Source: Heliocidaris erythrogramma (Eukaryota; Echinodermata; Echinoidea; Camarodonta; Echinometridae). From it: DNA of 64,000 nucleotides. The translations under genes and the position numbers were made by a program. Every line of letters starts with the position of its first letter. Position 1 is the stretch's first letter. The DNA lies in NCBI GenBank assembly GCA_025617745.1, contig CM046855.1, positions 48,215,813 to 48,279,812 on the forward strand, written 5' to 3'. Below the pieces are notes generated by a model. That model saw nothing but the letters and a program-made list of their open reading frames with translations, was not told the DNA's origin and ran no database searches. Shown piece by piece: positions 58,164-64,000 of this stretch.

Positions 58164-58195
58164 AGCGCTCGAGCACAATTTATTTCACCAGCATA

Positions 58196-58320
58196 GAGTG
58201 TGGCAAATGGAGACTAATATCTTGCCAATGGACATTTGTGTCAGTGCGGCAGAGATTTCAATCCCCTACTTTGTGGTTTACAGTCCGGTGACTTATTCAT
58301 GAGAATACAAAGTCTCTACA
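58196..58320 (-). mobile_element. degenerate tRNA-derived SINE (family 1) head
   Basis: GTGTGGCAAATGGAGACTAA through CAGTCCGGTGACTTATTCATG resembles the reverse SINE head and body of 19888-20170, with many changes. Confidence 0.5.
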
Positions 58321-58949
58321 AAAAAAAAATACTAACAACAACAAAATGATAGTATTGCACAACATATGTAAGTAATTACAAAATCCAGATTTCGGTGTAC
58401 TGTCTGCAGGCCAATTATCATCATTATGTCTGTGATGCAATTGATACAGATGCAAGTATGAAAACTCACTTAAAGGTTCATTTGATATGCACATGCGCAT
58501 ACAGCAATGCATTTCAAACATTACTCTTTCTTTATAATAAACCAGCTAATATGAATATTTGGAGCGTGATCATTTCTGCTGATGATTGAAGCGACATTTA
58601 CCCTTATAACCACAATATGTTTTCCTGGACATAAGTCAGCCTTTTTTGTAATCATTACTGACCAAAATCAGACTGACTTTGTCTGAACTTCACCCGAGAT
58701 TAATCACAAGTTTATTGATCATACAAAGCACACAAAGAGTTTGACAGGATATTATTGACTATAAATATATAAAAAACAAAAGACCGGTTGGCAGATAAAC
58801 ACGCAACTCATCCGGTGCCTGTTGCTATGGTTGGAGCCTCGTGTCTCTATAAATGTATCGCGCCGGGATGTACGAAGCAGGTGCGCGGAAATCATACGAC
58901 GTGGTTGTTATGATACGAGACAAGGAGAGAGTGCATTCAATGGGGGATT

Positions 58950-59740
58950 TCTGATGAAATATCGTTTTCCTACCTCGCTTTTTGTTCTCTACAAGAGGAA
59001 ATTCATCATTACACCATGCAAAGCTTTGTAGTTGCAAGTTTTTTTATGATTTTACAAAAGCTAATGACATTGCGTTATGTACGCAAGATAGTTTTCAGTG
59101 TTTTATATCAATTTCTTGTGAAATATAATTATGATGAAACATCGTTTCCCTACTTCGCTTTTCATTCTCTAAAGAGGACATTCATCATTTCAACACGAAG
59201 AGCCTAATTGTAGTTGCAAGTTTCATGATGTTTCAAAAGGCAGTTATATTATACACACGATAGTTTACAGTGTTTTATATAATTTATCATGAAATAATTA
59301 TGATAAAATATCCTACTTCGCTTTAATTCTTTAGAAGAGGACATTCATCATTTCAACACGAAGAGCCTAATTGTAGTTGCAAGTTTCATGATGTTTCAAA
59401 AGGCAGTTATATTATACACACGATAGTTTACAGTGTTTTATATAATTTATCATGAAATAATTATGATAAAATATCCTACTTCGCTTTAATTCTTTAGAAG
59501 AGGACATTCATCATTTTCACCACGAAGAGCCTAATTGTAGTTGCAAGTTTCATGTTTCAAGAGGCAATTACATTATATACACGATAGTTTACAGTGTTTT
59601 ATATAATTTATCATGAAATATGATAAAATATTGTTTTCCTACTTCGCTATAATTCTTTAGAAGAGGACATTCATTTCTTTCACCACGAAGAGCCTATAGT
59701 AGTTGCAAGTTTTATGACGTTACAAAAGGCCCGAATGTAC
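58950..59740 (+). repeat. satellite array of about 163-bp units (5 copies)
   Basis: The word GAGGACATTCATCATTT, or a variant, occurs at 58995, 59174, 59337, 59500 and 59663: periods 179, 163, 163 and 163. Units also share GTAGTTGCAAGTTTCATG and ACAGTGTTTTATATAATTTA. The leftmost copy is most diverged. Confidence 0.88.
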
Positions 59741-60072
59741 GCACGCTGGTTAAATATTAAAGACTTATTTTCATATTCCCATCTAAAATTTTAAAAAGCA
59801 CTTGTTTGCATTATATTGGTGTATCTCCCCCTGTTCGTTTATGAGGGAAACTATCTGACATTTCAGACGCCTGTATTCCGAGATCTTTAGGATATAACAC
59901 AGCAGTTTGATAGTACAAATACAGAGAAAGCCATTTATGGAGGACAACGAATGTCCGCCCTTAACTGCACATGTTCACCGTCCTTAGGAAAGGTGTAAAC
60001 GGTTACGGTTGAATGGTCCAGTAGGTGTAAATTCTATAAATTAATTCTATAGGGTATAATATTGCTTCTTAA

Positions 60073-60834
60073 CCCTAAAAAGGCCGGGATATTTTGGTTA
60101 TGCCACAGCCGGGGGGGGGGGGGGTGGATTCCACCCCCTCACCCCCGATATCTCGACCGTCGAGCGCGATGTTGCGCCGAAAATCGGCACGCACGTGGTC
60201 CACAATGTAATCTACCAAACTGTATAGTTAAATGCTCCGAAAAATGTTCACATTAATTAATTATGCAAATTTATGCATGAAATCAAAATTTTGCTCTAAA
60301 TCATTAAATAAAGCTCAAAATATGATAATTTTTGGTCTAGACACTCTTTCCAGTATTCTTAGCAAATATACTTGAAAAAAAATTCGGTATCAAAATTTAT
60401 TTCTTATGTATTTTATTGTTTTTAAAATTTCTTATGTATTTCTTTGTTTTTTTTACCTTTTGTTTTTTATTGTTTTTTGGATGTAATTTGTCGGGGACAC
60501 TTTCGCGAACATAAAAAGCCCAAAATAAATTAATTTCAATCAGCAAATATAAAAATATTCATAGATTTCTAAATTTTGGCTGAAAACACATTTTGTATTG
60601 AAATTACACATGAAATCACGTTTTTGAGCAATTTTCGGTCTGACGTGCAAGTACGAAATGTTGCGTAACTTCGGCACCGCATGCCCGGACATCGCGAATT
60701 TGGTCTCAAAAGATGCGTGAGATTCGAAAGAAAAAAGTCATGGAACGCTGCGGCGACTGCTTTGCGCGTTGCGGACATATCGCGAGAAACGTCCAGGGGG
60801 GGGGGGGGAAATTCCACCCCCGGCCCTTTTAGGG
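60073..60834. mobile_element. piggyBac-like MITE
   Basis: TTAA, then CCCTAAAAAGGCCGGG at the left and CCCGGCCCTTTTAGGG, then TTAA at the right. A TTAA target duplication and CCC-starting ends are piggyBac hallmarks. G runs sit just inside both ends, next to GGATTCCACCCC and AAATTCCACCCC. About 762 bases, no transposase frame. Confidence 0.8.
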
Positions 60835-63800
60835 TTAAACTTTAAATGTTCTTGACCTTGTCCCGTATCTAAAAGCAAAAATCTGGAACATGCCTGTACG
60901 TTAATAATAATCTTCTTTTTTTTAAAGGAAGTGCACTATATGAATGGAATGTAAATCCATTCGCTCAATATATTATACCTGAATGAAGTAAGTGTATAAA
61001 TATACATTTGAAGAATGAAAAAAGGATGAGATGAATCGAACTATACTTCTATTTATTAAACAGCAGCGTGGGAACTTAGATCCGCGCATCACTCGCCCCC
61101 TTTTCTCTCCATTTCTCCGTCCGTTATGTGATAAGCCGTACCGTGTAAATATTGCGACCCCAAAATTTAATATCACCTCTATATCCCAGGCAAAACATTT
61201 TGTCACCGGAGGTATAAAGCATATAGATTGTAATAACACCGTATGTGGATCGCAGCCTAATGAATAAAGCTAAATATGGCTCAGAGTACTGCAAGACAAA
61301 TATTATATCAATGTGAATATGCGTTCATGCCGAAGAACACAAAAGAAAATTCGTTCAAGTACAGTCCTAATTTTATAAGTATAGAGAAAACAATCAAACG
61401 AAGACTCAGAATAAATCATCAAACCATTTGATATTAATTTTAATTTTGTTGAAACTGAATTAGCACCCAAGTCCTTCATTTCTTCTCATCGTTGTTTCCT
61501 AAATGATATTTGTTAATTCTGTGCGTCAACTTAATACCCATCTCTTTAATTTCTTTCCTTCCCATTCGCCCGTTACTCCATTTGAGTCTTCTTATTTCTG
61601 AATATGTAACAATTATGAGAAGGATTGCTCTCATATTTCAAAATATTAGGAGGGAATGTGATTACTATGACCGAGTAATTTTGCCACGTGTCAGTAAATC
61701 CCCATATTCCCACAGCAGTTTACAGTACTCGTCAGTGCGTCTGAAATAAAGGGTAAAATTTTCTTCTTTTCTTTTTGAATAAAAAACAAAACGTTGATGG
61801 TTCCGAACTTCGCAGTGCGCAATTACTGGTATAACGTCCCTACGCGCTTCCAAAGAGCTGTGGAATTTTCACCCTGGCTTTAGCTCATGTCAAGGAATAA
61901 TTCTATACCGGGTACCCATTTATCTCACCTGGGTGGATTATACGTAGACTGATGTCTTGTCAAGGGACATCAGTGCTTCGGCAGGTATTTGAACCCCAAA
62001 TCTTGTGATTCTTATCCAGTAACTTATCCACTGGATCACAACACCAATACGAAATAAATCTTGTGAAGCGTCAAAATGACTCTTGTCCTTCCATATAGAT
62101 TTCTTTAGAAAGAACGTCTGATCCGCCAGTTCACACAAAGTTGGCCGTTATCAATCACTTGAAGAACAACCTGATTAGAAAGGCCTAATAAATTTCCAAT
62201 CATGGACCTCACATAGCTAATGAAAATGTTTGTAACATAAACTAAATAGCCAGGGGCTGACGAGACGGTTGGCTATCAGGTTCTGTAAATCATACTAAAA
62301 CATTGGCGGTTTTATGAGGCTTGATGACGTCGTCTAGCTTATATTTTCTTCTTTTAAAGGAACCTCACCAACCACAAAATTTAATGCTGATGACGTGTTG
62401 CAAGCCTCTTAATCTCAGATGCAGCGGGGGGGGGGGGGGCACTTTAATGGTTCATAACACTGCAAAAGCTCCGTATTGCATTAAAAATGTGAAATTTCGA
62501 TACCTCACTATGTCAAAGTTTTCACCCTGTCACTACGCTCGCTTGGATTAGCATAATAACTCCAAGAGCTTCAACATAAACAAGCGGTTCCCACTGAGAA
62601 ACCCTGGCTATACGATGACGCTCAGGGCTAGAACATAACTTCTCATTGCTTTTCATTGGGAGGTCTTGTTTAATTCTGTCCAAGGCACATCAAATAAGAA
62701 TGATTACCACGTCAAGATTTTGGAAATGATTAACCCATGGGAAATAGGGGGAAGTGTTAAGAATTTTAAAAAGACCTAAATTACATGCATCTATCACACG
62801 TTGCTATTAACGAAAGTCGTTATAAATCTTATAGAAGATCAGTGTTGAAATCGACAATAATTATGCTAAAAGTGAATGACAAAATTTATAACCATAATCA
62901 TTTTAATTGTGACGTTAATGATTATCAAGAACAGTTTTCAATAAATATTACATGTATGTTAGTGCAAAATAACAATAATAGATAATGATATCAATAATAA
63001 TGCCGATAAAAACATTATCAGTGCGAAATAGCAATAAAAGATAATGAAATCAGGAATATTTAAAAGAAATATCAATAACAACGATGGTAAAGACGATACT
63101 AGTATGAACAGACTGTTATCATCTTCATCAGCATCATCATATTCACTTTTAATCTTTCCTCGAATCATTTGTAATAATCACAATTCAATGTCAGCACTCA
63201 TGCAGCGCTTACCGGTAATATTTTAAGTGCTTTACACAATTATACTATCTCAATCCTAATAATCCAACAACTTGTTCTCTTTAATGTTTGTAGGCCGGTA
63301 ATATCGCAATACAGATCAATGACTTACAAATGGAATATAGAGGTAATGAAAGTCGACAGTGGATTCATTAAGGCCCGGCATTAAGGACGCTCCAGGCACG
63401 CTTGTCTGGAGGATTTTGTTAACCCTTTTCACGACTTTATATATATATCGGGCTGTTTGAGTCAGGGCAGCGTACGTCTCCCAGGGAACAATATTTCTTC
63501 ATTAAAATGGCGTCTTAAAATCAGATGAGAGTATTAAAGCAATTATTACAAGCACTTGATAAGACCATGAATCAATTGTATATGCCCATTCCAATGTATT
63601 AAGAAAAGACTTTTGTTTCCTCCTAGTAAAAATATTCTTCCTTGAATGATTTGTAATGTTTATGGCGTATTAACACGATGAATCTAAATTTTCATTCCTC
63701 CGGTAATCTGGACATGCCTTTCCGCGATTAGTCAATCAAATAGTACTCTGAGCTGAATAATTGACTATTTCATGGCGCATGAAAGATCATTTAGAAAACC

Positions 63801-64000
63801 TGCAATTTGGCCAGTGGAGTTTTCTTACGTTTTGAAATATCTGAGAGCATTTGGGTAAACAAATTATTTAGAAAACTACAAAAAAAAATGTGATCATTCA
63901 ACCAAATAACAAAAAAATCCCTTGTGTTATGATTGGTGGAGTTGGTCATTATACTTTATCTCATCGACTTAGAAAAAGGGGCAGAGGGGGCAGACATTTA
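60835..64000. other. intergenic right end of the window
   Basis: No conventional gene recognised. Contains a SINE copy (61868-62046), a G run at about 62426-62438, and AAT/ATC-rich low-complexity sequence at about 62930-63150. Confidence 0.45.
61868..62046 (-). mobile_element. tRNA-derived SINE (family 1), diverged and tail-less
   Basis: The minus strand carries GTGATCCAGTGGATAAGTTA (A-box region), GGGTTCAAATACC (B-box region) and the CCACCCAGGTGAGATAAATG body shared with the other copies. Confidence 0.7.

Larger units (their letters stand above)
57838..58170. repeat. large palindrome (inverted duplication) with a 17-base spacer
   Basis: The left arm 57838-57981 and right arm 57999-58170 are inverted copies with about 10% differences and a short gap near the outer end. 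The inner ends are AGAACAGGTG and CACCTGTTCT. A transcript would fold into a hairpin of more than 120 pairs. Confidence 0.88.

Noticed and set aside
58822..59037. Overlapping 69-70 codon frames on both strands near 58.8-59.0 kb
   Set aside because: They extend into the satellite array and show no conserved motif.
1..64000. CRISPR arrays, bacterial operons, prophage or defence-island features
   Set aside because: Spliced genes, SINEs and microsatellites show a eukaryotic nuclear genome; the regular arrays present are microsatellites or satellite units without spacers.

Overview
This is eukaryotic genomic DNA. It has intron-containing genes with GT-AG splice sites, AT-rich intergenic sequence, many microsatellites, tRNA-derived SINEs, a LINE tail and numerous short inverted-repeat transposons. 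Gene content (a LAMP-type lysosomal membrane protein, a secreted C1q-domain protein and a sororin homologue) together with the repeat style suggests a marine invertebrate deuterostome, most likely an echinoderm such as a sea urchin. The taxon is an inference from general familiarity, not from a database match.

Three multi-exon genes can be read by joining exons across consensus splice sites with matching codon phase. (1) A LAMP family gene lies on the minus strand at 9582-16664 (7 coding exons, 313 aa: signal peptide, luminal LAMP domain with 37-residue cysteine spacing, one transmembrane helix, short tail with a Tyr-x-x-hydrophobic motif). (2) A secreted C1q-domain protein lies on the minus strand at 22502-31753 (5 coding exons, 410 aa: signal peptide, dibasic cleavage site, heptad coiled coil, C-terminal C1q head, no collagen). 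(3) A sororin (CDCA5) homologue lies on the plus strand at 37807-43729 (6 coding exons, 369 aa: KEN box, FGF motif, conserved C-terminal sororin domain). A tRNA-Arg(TCT) gene with a T-run terminator lies at 21991-22062 between the first two. The genes do not form one pathway: lysosomal membrane, extracellular recognition and sister-chromatid cohesion.

Layout: 1-9.5 kb is gene-poor, with long GA and CT tracts, a 334-bp tandem duplication and a SINE split by a MITE. 9.6-16.7 kb is the LAMP gene. 16.7-22.5 kb is intergenic, with the tRNA, a LINE tail and a TTAA-flanked foldback element that carries a SINE. 22.5-31.8 kb is the C1q gene, whose introns 2 and 4 hold long complementary triplet arrays. 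31.8-37.8 kb is intergenic, with a 1.35-kb Tc1/mariner-like element. 37.8-43.7 kb is sororin, in which the start of exon 4 is tandemly duplicated. 43.7-64 kb has no recognised conventional gene but is rich in mobile-element structure: a three-level nested insertion, an inverted pair of 314-bp elements, a large palindrome encoding a possible 44-aa membrane peptide on both arms, a 163-bp satellite and a piggyBac-like MITE.

Most long open frames in the window are simple-repeat artefacts (GA/CT, AGT/ACT, TA tracts) and are not annotated as genes.
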